Under the pieces are notes generated by a model. That model made no database searches. It had not been told where the DNA came from and was given only the letters and a program-made list of their open reading frames with translations. The position numbers and the translations under genes were made by a program. 64,000 nucleotides of DNA from Neofusicoccum parvum (lineage: Eukaryota > Ascomycota > Dothideomycetes > Botryosphaeriales > Botryosphaeriaceae), in assembly GCA_020912385.1 (NCBI GenBank), contig CP087206.1, positions 62,001-126,000 on the forward strand, written 5' to 3'. Every line of letters begins with the position of its first letter. Position 1 is the stretch's first letter. Below, piece by piece: positions 44,704 through 54,908 of this stretch.

Positions 44704-46348
44704 ATGTTGCTCTTCGCTGTTGCGATCCCGTGCATTTTTGCTGCTTCTGCACTTGCTCGGCTGGACAGGCATGCAGCATTGACCAGCAATGGGCCCATTG
44801 TCGGCCACCCAGCCAGCAGCGGCAGCGAGGTGATTGAGTATCTGGGCATCCCCTACGCGCAGCCTCCCATCGGCTCCCTCCGCTTCGCCCCGCCCGAGAA
44901 ATACGCGGGAAGCAACGCGACGTTTGTTGCGTCCCACTACTCTGCAACATGCCCGCAGACCGCCTCCAGGCCCGTCGACTACCCGGACAAAACCACACAG
45001 GCACAGCGCATCATAGCCAGGTTCGCCGGCCAGCTCAACCACACCCAGAGCGAGGACTGCCTCACGCTGAACATCTGGACAAAGCCCTCGACCCCCGAAC
45101 TGAAGCCCGTCCTTGTCTTCATCCATGGCGGCCGTTTCACCATCGGCGAGAGCAACACGCCCTTCTTCAATGGCACCACCTTTGCCTCGCGCGAAGATCT
45201 TGTGGTTGTCACCCTGAACTACAGAGTCTCCATATTCGGCTTTCCAGGCCAGCCTGACGCCCCGAAGAACCTTGCATTCCTGGACCAGAGGCTCGCCGTG
45301 GAGTGGGTGCGCGACAACGTCGAGACCTTCGGCGGTGATCCCAGCAGGATCGTCATCTCCGGTCAGAGCGCCGGCGGCGCCGCCGTCGACTTCTGGGCCT
45401 ACGCCTACAAGGACGACCCCATTGCCAGCGGCATCATCCCCCACTCCGGCAACGCCTTCAGCTTCCCGTCCAGCAACCTGACCACTGCGGCATCCCGGTG
45501 GTACAACATCTCCGCATCACTTGGCTGCGGCAGCACCGGAGATGTCCTGGACTGCATGCGCAGCAAGGATTTCAACGAGATCAAGACCGCCGTTGCCGCG
45601 CTGAGGCTGCCGACGGTCAGCGGGCAAGGCAGGTCCGAGGCTGTGTTCCAGCCGACCGTCGACAACAGCAGCGTCTTCTCCCTCGAGACATACACCTCCA
45701 TGACGCAAGCCGGAGAGTTCGCCCGAGTGGTATGCCCCGCCCCCGCCTTGCCATGACATGTGACCGCGTACTAACAGCGCCAGCCCTACCTCGTGGGCAA
45801 CACCCACTTCGAGGCGGGCTACTACCGCTGGGCGGCGTACGGCGCGGGCAGCATCCTGACCAACGAGCAGTGGGACGCCTTCAACCTGGTCACCTTCACC
45901 TGCCCGTCGACCTACGGCGCCGCCGCCCGCGCCCACCACGGCGTCCCGTCCTGGCTGTTCCGCTACGGCGCCGACTGGGACAACGTGCGCCTGTACCCCA
46001 ACAGCTCCGCCTACCACGGCACCGACATGCACATGCTGTTCGGGAACTCGGCCGACGTGAGCGGCATCCCCGACGAACCGGCGCAGCGGGAGTTGTCCGA
46101 GGTGGTGATGAGGGCTTGGGCCGCGTTTGCGGCGGATTCGTCGAGCGGGCTGGAGTGGCCGCAGTATGGGAATGGTATGACCCCTTTCTTGCTGGTTTCC
46201 GTGGAAATCTGAATTGCTAACTTCCGCGTGAACTTCAGACACGCTTGTCGAGCTCGGTTTCAACAAGAGTTCTGTTCCGGCTTTTGTGTCACCGGAGAAG
46301 TATGCATCCCCTTGTGCATCTCTAAACCTGTCGTTTTACGACATATAA
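44704..46348 (+). CDS. secreted type-B carboxylesterase
   Basis: Three exons (44704-45729, 45784-46174, 46239-46348); 508 residues. The ATG at 44704 starts a clean signal peptide (MLLFAVAIPCIFAASALA). Type-B landmarks: EYLGIPYAQPPIGSLRFAPP, SEDCLTLNIWTKPS, oxyanion motif FIHGGRFTIGES, NYRVSIFGFPGQP, nucleophile elbow GQSAGG (Ser222), VGNTHFEAGYY in the acid region, where the usual DEG reads FEAG, and the His region YHGTDMHMLFGN. The last exon adds about 36 residues with a Cys. An AATAAA follows 30 bases after the stop. Closer in plan to the 22.4-kb esterase than to the 20.6-kb one. Confidence 0.93.
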
Positions 46349-46957
46349 ATGTTATAAGAAGTCAAATCTTCCCTATGAAATAAACTGCAAACATATCTGT
46401 ATGACTAAAAGAGAGGTTCTTATGGATATTTGAATATAAAAGATGGGAATAAATGAGAACAGGAAATGAAAATGAAAAAAGCGAACGATCTTCATCTCAC
46501 AGCTCCCCCAAAACCCTCCTGCTCACGCTCCGCAAACACTCCTACAATTTCTAGCTATCTCTCCAGCATTATTCTCTGTAAACAAGTTTTCATCATATCT
46601 GACTGCCAGCCCGTGCGCTCCCCCCTTCCCCTCCGCCGCTCTCGTCAGGCCAGACTGGCGAAAAGTCCTTTGAGTCACTACCGCCAGTATTAACTTCTTG
46701 TGCATCCGATAGGTTATATGTCGAGGACTTTCGAGACGTCCAAGACCCTGGAAGTGGGAGCCGGATAGATTTCCTCTTTGGGCGACGCAATCACAACTCC
46801 CTCTGACAGCTCGCCAACGCCATCTCGCTGGACCGTTCAAAGGACTGGATCTTTGTACATCTTACTCTAGGATAATTACACCTCCAATTTCCCTTCGCGT
46901 TATTCCAGCCCCTCCTTACCACTTTTCAATACAACAACGATTACCCGGCCCTCGATC
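46349..46957. other. convergent 3' intergenic region
   Basis: Spacer between the third esterase and the MCT-type transporter, both ending into it. AT-rich at first; only short frames. Confidence 0.55.
46379..46384 (+). terminator. candidate polyadenylation signal AATAAA
   Basis: Canonical hexamer 30 bases downstream of the third esterase's stop. Confidence 0.45.
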
Positions 46958-48305
46958 TCACGCCTTAGACATGAGCGCCGGAGCCTTCGCCAGCCTCGCC
47001 ACTACGCAAGCCACCGCAGCAGCAGCAACACAGACGCCGCAGAAGATCTGCACGCCCAGCCACCCCGCAGACCTAAGTATGACACCAGCAACAGGGTTGC
47101 CGACCAGGATACCGAACGCCGCGAAGGAAAAGCTCATGCCCATGCGCGTCCCGACAACACCAAGGCTAGGCGACAAACTCACCACCGTCGTCGGCGGCAG
47201 CGACACAAACGTCCCAGAGAAGAAACCGTACAGCACGGCAAACACGATGACGCCCGCCGCACCATCAACCGCGACCCAGCAAAACGCCAGCACCGCCGCG
47301 ACGGCGCAGCACGGCGCGAGGACGTTCAGCGGGCCGACCCTATCCGCTAGGAAGTTCGGCACGATGCGGCCGGCGGCCGACGCGGCGTTGAGGGTGGCCA
47401 GCGCGTAGAAGGCGCGGCCGGAGGGCATGGCGCCGCGCTCGGCCGCGAACGACTGCAGGTAGAAGAACGGGACGTACAGGCCGGCGAAGCCGAGGAAGCT
47501 GGCGGCGCCGAACGCGAGGAAGGGCGGCTCGCGGAGCGCGCGGGCGTCCAGGAGGCGGCGCTGCTGCGGCGGGAGGGCGCGCACGCGCATGGCGCTGAGG
47601 CTGATGGCTGTGGTGAGCAGGATGGTGAGGGCGAGGGCGCGGGTGGCACGGGCGAAGCCGATGCGGGGCTGCAGATGGGTGAAGATGATGGGGTAGAGGA
47701 CGCCGCCTAGGCTGCTACCGCTGGAGGCGATGCCGGTGGCGAAGGACTTTTTGGTTGTGAAGTAGGTTGATACGATGGCTACGCTTGGGATGAAGAGGCA
47801 GCCGCTGCCAAGGCCGACCACTATCCCCTGGGCTAGGATGACGTGCCAGTACTGGGTGCAGAGGCTGGTCATGAACATGCCGAAGGTGATCAGGAAGGCG
47901 CCGGTCCATAGGAGGGCGTTGAAGTATCCTGCGTCGAACAGAGGGCCAGTTCCGACGCCAATGATAAGCAGCAGGAAGGCCTGGATGGAGCCAACCCAGG
48001 AGATGTTGGACTCGGATTCATGGCTCAGCATGTCGGTGGCGTAATACGTCTGGAACACGCCGAATGAGTTGACCAAGCCCCTGGATCAAACAATTAGTGA
48101 CACGTTTCTCGGCGTGATGGTGGCTGTCAACATACCAGGTGTTGAAGAACAGCATGAATGAGCCCAAGACCTGTAGCCAAGCCCTCAAACCGCCGTTTGG
48201 TGGCTCGTTCGTAGGTGGAAGCTCCTCCACTGGAGTGACCTGGCCTGAACCCTCGAGAGAACCCTTCTCTTCCATGTTGTGTGGATTGTTGAGTGGGAGC
48301 GACAT
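46958..48305 (-). CDS. MFS transporter, monocarboxylate (MCT/MCH)-like
   Basis: Two exons (48136-48305, 46958-48080) around a 55-nt intron; 430 residues, twelve helices. The short acidic/Pro-rich N-terminus (VEELPPTNEPPNGGLRAWL) leads into helix 1. MCT features: GGLRAWLQVLGSFMLFFNTW, SFGVFQTYY, WVGSIQAFLLLIIGVGTGPLFD, GLGSGCLFIPSVAIVSTYF followed by KKSFATGIASSGSSLGGVLYP. These are the fungal monocarboxylate-permease-like proteins, which include riboflavin and monocarboxylate carriers. Exact cargo unknown. The second half is unusually GC-rich, which creates antisense frames. Confidence 0.92.
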
Positions 48306-49788
48306 ATTGAGCCCAAGTGATGAGAATTCGAAGACGTTGTGGGAATATCGTGTAGTATAGGAGACGTGAGCGGGAGATGCTGCTGAAGCTGCAAATTCAC
48401 ATGCGTTTTATAAAAATTCGGAGGGTTCGCTCCAGTAGAGGCTCAAAGTCTTCCAAAGTCAGGCTCGCCAATCTTGCGGGTTGACTGCCCAAAAGAGTAA
48501 TTACGGCCAAAAGGTATTGGTTGCGACGCAAGGACACAGGGGCGCTGCCTGGCAGAGTCAGCCTCAGTACCAAAAGAGTCAAGCGGTAGTTATCAAAGCA
48601 CTATGCGGGACGGCGACTACATGGTTCGACGGGCAGTATTCCTGAACAAGTAGACTTCACGACGTAGTTGCCGTAAGATCACCACGAGCAGAGTCAGGAT
48701 GCGCAGGGAAGGGCGGCACCGATACCGTAGATAGTAAGCGGGCCGAAATAGAGCTTCGCTGGCCAATTATCTGCAAGCGACCACGCGATCCCTAATAGTA
48801 TCCCCATGCATTGACAGCAAAACAGTTCCAAAGACATACTTGAGTCTTAATAACTCTAAGATAATGGTGCTAGTGCTATGTAACTGAAGTGCTATGTTTT
48901 TATTAAGACGTGACAAGTGAAACCTCCACACGCCATAGCTGCCCGACGAACTGGCTCATCGTTCATCATGCATCCGCCATCAGTGTCGTGCAATTCCCCC
49001 GTAGCTCACGCCAATTGTTTCCAAATGCTGCTCTCTTTCATGTCTAATTAATGGCTTTTCTACGTATACATGCGAAACTTGAAATCAATAAAATGAAAAA
49101 TATAATAAAAGCAAGGCCAAGAAATTGAAAGTACGCTGAATGGTAGCTGTCATGGTACAATCAAACCGGCTCAGTCTTCATATTTGACATAATTCATTGT
49201 TGAACTACGAATACACAATTGGCCCGTAGGTTGCCGATTCCAATGAAAGTTTCACCGTCCCCGGAAGCTCCGAGACGTCCCGACTGCAGGCTACCCTTTC
49301 GACGACAGGAAACTCGAGCTTTGCCGAAGCAACAGGTCGTCACAGACTGTAAGTGCTCTGAGAAATGGCAGCGTGGGGCTAGAGTAGTTCTGATATGTGT
49401 GAATTTGTAGACAACCCAGAAGTGTTCCATGGCATATCGATTGTCTTGCAGATTGCCTGTCAATGACTGGAGGAGGACAAAATGTTGACTATTGCTGGGG
49501 AAGTGCAGCGCACGTTTGATGCCGTGAAGAAAGCATGATTAGATTGAGTATAAACAAGAGCATGCTGGACTTCTTGTTCTGTGAGACTTCACATCGAAAG
49601 TGGAAAATTTTGATAAGAAATTCGTTTCAATCTGTATCCTTACTAATAATTTCTACCGCTATTCATGCTAAAACACCTATATGCCGAATGCAATCTCAAC
49701 AAATGAAAGCCGTAAGCACATATTTACAACCCCACCATAAACCGCCTTATAGACAAAAGATATACACATCAACACCCACAGCCGAACC
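48306..49788. other. intergenic, no supported gene
   Basis: Promoter of the MCT-type gene and 3' region of the DHA1 transporter. AT-rich at 49060-49140 and 49540-49720. Short frames near 49194-49463 on both strands are unsupported. Confidence 0.5.
48407..48412 (-). promoter_or_regulatory. TATA-like box of MCT-type gene
   Basis: TATAAA on the minus strand, about 102 bases upstream of the ATG at 48305. Confidence 0.4.
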
Positions 49789-51843
49789 CTACCCAGCACA
49801 ATACGTGCTATGCGCACGCAGCCACTCCCCCCTCTTCCACAGCCCGACCGGCGCGAGGACACCCAAAACCAGCGACACAAACGCCAGCAGCGAGTTCCCC
49901 CAGCCCAGCCCCAGCACCTCGTACATGCGGGGGGCGAACAGCGGGAAGCTGAAGCCGGCCATGGTGCGCAGGAAGGCGGCGGCGCCGGTGGCGGACGCGG
50001 CGTAGCGGGTGTAGGCGTCGACGACGTACGACTGCGCGCACTGGAACCCGATGATCAGCCCGCACGCGAACACCGCGGCGCCGATGTTCGGCACTATCCA
50101 GTGCACCTCGAAGTGCGCGCTCCAGCCGTACGTGGCCAGCCCGATCGGCACGAGGAGGCCGCCCGGGAGCATGAGCGGGACGCGGAATTCGGGGCGGCCG
50201 GGGTGGTTGTATTTGCGCTTGAGGTAGGTGTAGATCTGGTGGGAGGGATGGTTAGTACGGTGGTGAGTGGGAGGAGGGTGGGGGAGGCGTACCCGGTCGT
50301 TGACTGGGGCGCAGATTTGGAGCCCGAGGACGAAGCCGATGCCGAGTGAGAGGTAGTTCAGACTGGCGATGGTGAGGGACATCTCGTACTCGTCCTCGAA
50401 GACGAGAGCGAAGGTTGAGAGGCTGGGACATCTGTCAGTAACGTGGCTGTGACAGTTTAAGGGCACAGCTTACACAAGATACATGACTCCATACAAGTAT
50501 GCGCGATACAGAGCCATGACCTGGATGGCTGGTTGAGTACCGAGCATGATGAACGGCCGGACCAAATTCTTGCGGAGGATCTTTGCGAAGCTGTGGTCGG
50601 GGTTCTGGTATTTGGTGCGTAGATTTTGATTGCCTGTAGTCTTGCGAAGCTTCTTCGCCTTCTTCGCCAGGATTGCTGGCGCATACGTCTCTGGAAGCCA
50701 AATGGTGGCCATAATTTGGACAACAACGTCTGCGATTGATACAGACCAGAAGACCCAGCGCTGGTAATTAAGTGAGTCCGAGCACTAAGATTGACCGGAG
50801 GTGGTGACGGGTGCTTACCCATGTGGTATGTTCTGTAAAGAGGCCACCAACTAAACAGGACGAGAGTCAGTGCTAATACTTGAGTATGGCTTGGCAAGGA
50901 ATTCATACGGATAGGTCCTACTGCTGGTCCGATGAAAGGCGCTAGACTATAAATGGCAATTGCCTTGCCTCTTTCCTCGGTTCTCCAACAGTCACTGAGA
51001 ACACCACCGCCGAGCTGTAGAAAGTCAGCTTTTGGATACTATTGGTCTTGAATTCTAGAGTAGCGTACTGCTTGTGGGGCGCTGCCGCCAAGTCCGCTGA
51101 GGAATCGGAAAGCCAGCATTTGATTTTTCGTCTGCGCAAACCCACACACGGTGTTGAAGACGAGGTAAAGCAGGTTGGAGGCTTGCAGGATGACAACACG
51201 GCCAAATATCTCTGAGAGTGGGCCGAGGACGAAGGGCCCGATGGCGTAAGCAAGAAGGAAGATGGACATGACGAAGGCCTGCTCGAGCTCTGATTCAATG
51301 TCGAACTCGTCGCCAATCTCCTCCAACGAGGGCGCGATCATGGTCGAGGAGACGGGCGAGATGAAGGTAAAGCACGACACGAGCAGTGTTGCCGCCCACT
51401 TCTTCCCCCGGCTCCAGTTGAGCGGGTTCATGGGGTCGTTGTCATCCTCCCAGCCCACCTTTTCTACGCATGAGTAAACCGGAATCCAAGGTAATGCAAA
51501 GGGCACTTACAATGTCGGGATCTGCTTCTTCCTCGTTGTCGGATTTGTTTGGGTTCAGAGCATCGTACGATGTATCTCTTCCCTCCTCGAGATCTTGATT
51601 TCCCATAACCTGTTCCGAGAGCTCGACATCCTCTTGTTCTGAGGAGGGGCTTCCCGGAGTCCTATCGGCGTAGGACCGGTAGGTGGACACATCCTCCCAC
51701 CATCTCTGGTCGCGTTGGTTGACCATCGGGGAGAAGTGCAAGCTCGGGAGGCGGTACAAAGAAGCAGCGGATTCGTTCTGGTCTGTAGGAGGGGAGCCTA
51801 TTCGGCCAAGGGAGGATCTGATTTTCTCAAAGTACTGAGACAT
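49789..51843 (-). CDS. MFS drug/polyamine transporter, DHA1 family
   Basis: Seven exons: 51511-51843, 51069-51458, 50909-51014, 50819-50850, 50474-50760, 50293-50422, 49789-50235; 574 residues. A long acidic cytosolic N-terminus (about 110 residues) precedes VGWEDDNDPMNPLNWSRGKKW, the usual run-in to helix 1 in Tpo1/Flr1-type DHA1 exporters. Motif A-like GPLSEIFGRVVI and antiporter motif C-like IYSLAPFIGPAVGPILGG are present, then TTWRWVFW, a basic central loop (LAKKAKKLRKTTGNQ) and LGIGFVLGLQICAPVND. Exon 4 is only 32 nt. The first intron is placed at AAAAG/51459 for frame; the preceding TAG would break it. Probable proton-coupled efflux at the plasma membrane. Confidence 0.9.
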
Positions 51844-53110
51844 GTTCTACGGAGACGGATCAAGGGGGTTATAACGGGCAGGTGCGGCAGCGAGAGACGG
51901 TAGCGAGAGACGGTGATCCCAGCGAGCGATGAGCCGCGTCCAAGGTGGTGTTCTTGGGGCTTTATCGCCGCCAAACCTGAGGCCTTGCCGGATTCCGCAG
52001 AGTGTCGCGTGCCTGCCGGCAGACACGGGACGGGCAGGCGGTGACATGGCAAAAATAGGATGTACAGCCTCTTCGACTGCGGCTTGTACTGTGCAGAGCA
52101 GATTAGAGCCGGAACTTGGCAGCGAGCGTGGCAATGCGCTGGTGCGGCGGCGGGCCTATCACAGGCACGCCAATATCCAAGCCCAAGCTTGGTGTTCTTT
52201 GCCCGATCCACCCGAGACCGCGGCCTCGCCGCCCGGGTCCTGCTTCGCCCTGCACCCGTAGGGCGCACCTGATGGAGCCGGCCAGCTGCCTCTCCTCCGT
52301 CCGGAAGGCCGATAAGCAGTACGCGACGCCTTTACGAGCGGCTGACGACGCTCGGCGCGGGAGGGCTGGGGGTTCGGAAGGCCGGCACGTGATCGGCTCG
52401 ACATTGCCCGGACAGTCATCCGAATGCCAGGGCAGCCAGCACACCGGCCGCAGGCGTGTGCTGCGCGCTGCCTGACGGGGGCATCCCTACGCGTCATCCG
52501 ATGGCGGGCAGCCCTTTGCCCTACGGTGTCGAGTAGGGCTGCGGCGCTGTGATTGGCCGATGGCTGTGCAAGGGCGTGGCTGTGCCTGCCGGCCATCGCA
52601 ATTACTCGTGTGCTCTCTGCCTGCACCTGCGGGGCCCCAGGAACTAGCTACAACAGGCGCGCCCCGGGCTGCTTCGAGCATGGCCGCGGCCGAGTGTTTC
52701 ACGGCCTCTTCTAAAGATATCGCGCGCCAGGCATCTCAGCCCGCCCACGTGCATCGCCCGGAACGGCCGCTAGAAAGATCCGTACCACTTCCACGCCCAT
52801 GACGTCCAAGTCGTCACCAAGCGTCAAGAACGCGTAAGAAGCTTGGATGGTTTCGGCACCGCCAGTCTGCCCTCTCACACCACGGCGCGTCGCCCGCCGC
52901 TGCGGATCCTGCGGTGAGTAACATGAGCCAAGTCACTTAGATCGTCTGCAAATCCTAACTTAGAATCATCCATGTGCATTTTCCCAAAGTCCTCACGCAC
53001 AGCCTCAAGCTTGCCGGATGGCTGCCGAGCAAGGTGGTCGCGCGATCAAGGGTTGCACATAGCCCTGGCGGAATTGTAGTCGGTGAGCCAGACCGTGCTG
53101 TTCAGGCAGT

Positions 53111-53157
53111 GCGATGTAGCCTGACCGAGTGTAGTCTGACCTAGTGTAGCCTAGACC
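53111..53157. repeat. degenerate 15-16-base tandem repeat, three copies
   Basis: Units GCGATGTAGCCTGACC (53111-53126), GAGTGTAGTCTGACC (53127-53141) and TAGTGTAGCCTAGACC (53142-53157). Confidence 0.7.
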
Positions 53158-53512
53158 TGCATGTGGCTCAACCCCTGAGGGAAAAGACTTATCCAAGCAG
53201 TGTGAGAGATGGTAGACACTTTGGTGTTGGCTTAAGGTGTGGTAGCGGGTTGTTAGAGAAAGGTTGGAGTTCGCTAATCAGGAAATCAGGAAATCGGGCT
53301 ATGTTCAGGCATGGTTTGTGCACGGGTTGCTGGGCCAGGCTATGTGCAACCCTGGCGCGATCTGCGTCCACTTCACGAAAGGTAAGGCGAGGCGCAGCAT
53401 CTTGCCATGCCGTGGGCATCTGGCACTTCTCCTCTCTGGAGGGCTCAGCAATGAAACAGGCTGGCTCCAAGATAAGTGACCAAGTAAAGCCCACTGGACA
53501 TCTGAAAAAAGA

Positions 53513-53518
53513 TATAAA
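53513..53518 (+). promoter_or_regulatory. TATA box of glycerate kinase gene
   Basis: TATAAA, 163 bases upstream of the ATG at 53676; the leader between them is CT/CA-rich. Confidence 0.45.
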
Positions 53519-53675
53519 GACCGTAGCAAGTTCGTCGTTGACAGTCCATCATCATCAGCTTCCAGCTCTTCCCTCGCTATCAACGACTCTTCCAACAATC
53601 ACAATCCACCACTCGTCTCCAACAACATCTTCCATCTCTCGTTCACAACCTCATCCCTCACTTCACCAACCTACC

Positions 53676-54908
53676 ATGAAGCACCCCACCTCTCGCTCCA
53701 CCAAGCCATCCCGCTCCACCAGACGCGTGAAGTCCGCCCAGCCCCCCATGCGCATCCTCGTCTCGCCCTCGGGCTTCAAGGAGAGCCTCGGTCCCTCCGA
53801 AGTGGCCTCCTGCATCGAAGCCGGCATCCGGCGCGTGGTCCCAGACGCCGACGTGCGCAAAGTGCCCCTCGCGGACGGCGGCGAGGGCTTCGCACGCGCC
53901 CTCGTCGAGGCGACGGGCGGCACGCTGCACACCCTCACCGTGACCGGCCCGACCGGCGCGGCCATCCCGTCGCACTTCGGGATGCTGGGCGGCAAGGAGG
54001 GCGGGCCGCGCACGGCGGTGGTCGAGATGGCGGCGGCGGCGGGGCTGGCGCTGGTGCCGGCGGGGGCGCGCGATCCCACCGCCACGACGACGCACGGCGT
54101 GGGCGAGCTGATCGCGGCGGCGCTGGACCGCGGCGCCGAGCGCGTGGTGGTCGGCTGCGGCGACTCGGGCACCAGCGACGGCGGGGCGGGCATGCTGCAG
54201 GCGCTGGGGGCGCGGCTGCTGGACGGCGACGGCGAGGAGCTGGCGCGCGCGGGCGGCGGCGGCGACCTCGCGCGGCTGGCCGACATCGACATGGCCGGGC
54301 TGCACCCGCGCGTGCGGCGCGTCGAGATCGACGTGGCGTGCAACTGGCGCAACGAGCTGTGCGGGCCGGCGGGCGTGGCGCGCGTGTACGGGCCGCAGAA
54401 GGGGGCGACGCCGGCGCAGGTCGAGCTGCTGGCGGCCGCGCTCGACAACTACGCGGCGGTGGCGCGCGGCCGGCTGGGCTGCGACGTGGCGCGCACGCCG
54501 GGCGGCGGGGCGTCGGGCGGGATGGGGGCCGGGCTGGTGCTGCTGGGGGCGCGGCTGCGGCCGCGCTACGAGGCGGTCATGGAGTACTTTGGCATCGGCG
54601 ACCTGTTTGCGGACTGCCAGCTCGTCATCACGGCCGAGGGCGGCATCGACCGCCAGACGCCGCAGGGCAAGATCCCCGCCGAGGTCGCCCTGCGCGCAAA
54701 GGCGTTCGGCATCCCCGTCATCGCGCTGGCGGGCACCGTGGGCGCTGGTGCCGACGTCAACTACAACGCCGGCATCGACGCCTTCACAAGCATCCTGCAG
54801 GCGCCGACCACGCTCGACCGCGCGATAGCGGAGGCGGAGCAGCTGCTGACAGACGCGGCGGAGGCGTCGATGCGGATGGTGCTGGTGGGGCTGGCGCTGC
54901 GGATGTAG
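53676..54908 (+). CDS. glycerate kinase (GlxK-type, class I)
   Basis: Intronless, 410 residues. The conserved core starts at MRILVSPSGFKESLG (residue 25 on) and continues with VPLADGGEGFARALVEATGG, TVTGPTGAAI, VEMAAAAGLALV, GVGELIAAALDRG, VGCGDSGTSDGGAGMLQALG, ACNWRNELCGPAGVARVYGPQKG, GASGGMGAGL, ITAEGGIDRQTPQGKIPAEV and LAGTVGAGADVNYNAG. Phosphorylates D-glycerate using ATP, feeding it into glycolysis. The first 24 residues are rich in Arg, Ser and Thr without acidic residues, so a mitochondrial presequence is possible; alternatively the start is Met25. The reading frame is extremely GC-rich at third positions, which opens long antisense frames. Confidence 0.95.
   Translation: MKHPTSRSTKPSRSTRRVKSAQPPMRILVSPSGFKESLGPSEVASCIEAGIRRVVPDADVRKVPLADGGEGFARALVEATGGTLHTLTVTGPTGAAIPSHFGMLGGKEGGPRTAVVEMAAAAGLALVPAGARDPTATTTHGVGELIAAALDRGAERVVVGCGDSGTSDGGAGMLQALGARLLDGDGEELARAGGGGDLARLADIDMAGLHPRVRRVEIDVACNWRNELCGPAGVARVYGPQKGATPAQVELLAAALDNYAAVARGRLGCDVARTPGGGASGGMGAGLVLLGARLRPRYEAVMEYFGIGDLFADCQLVITAEGGIDRQTPQGKIPAEVALRAKAFGIPVIALAGTVGAGADVNYNAGIDAFTSILQAPTTLDRAIAEAEQLLTDAAEASMRMVLVGLALRM

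Larger units (their letters stand above)
51844..53675. other. intergenic, GC-rich, no supported gene
   Basis: Promoter sides of the DHA1 transporter and the glycerate kinase. Many overlapping frames caused by high GC. Contains a degenerate tandem repeat near 53.1 kb and short AATCAGG-type repeats at 53274-53298. Confidence 0.45.
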
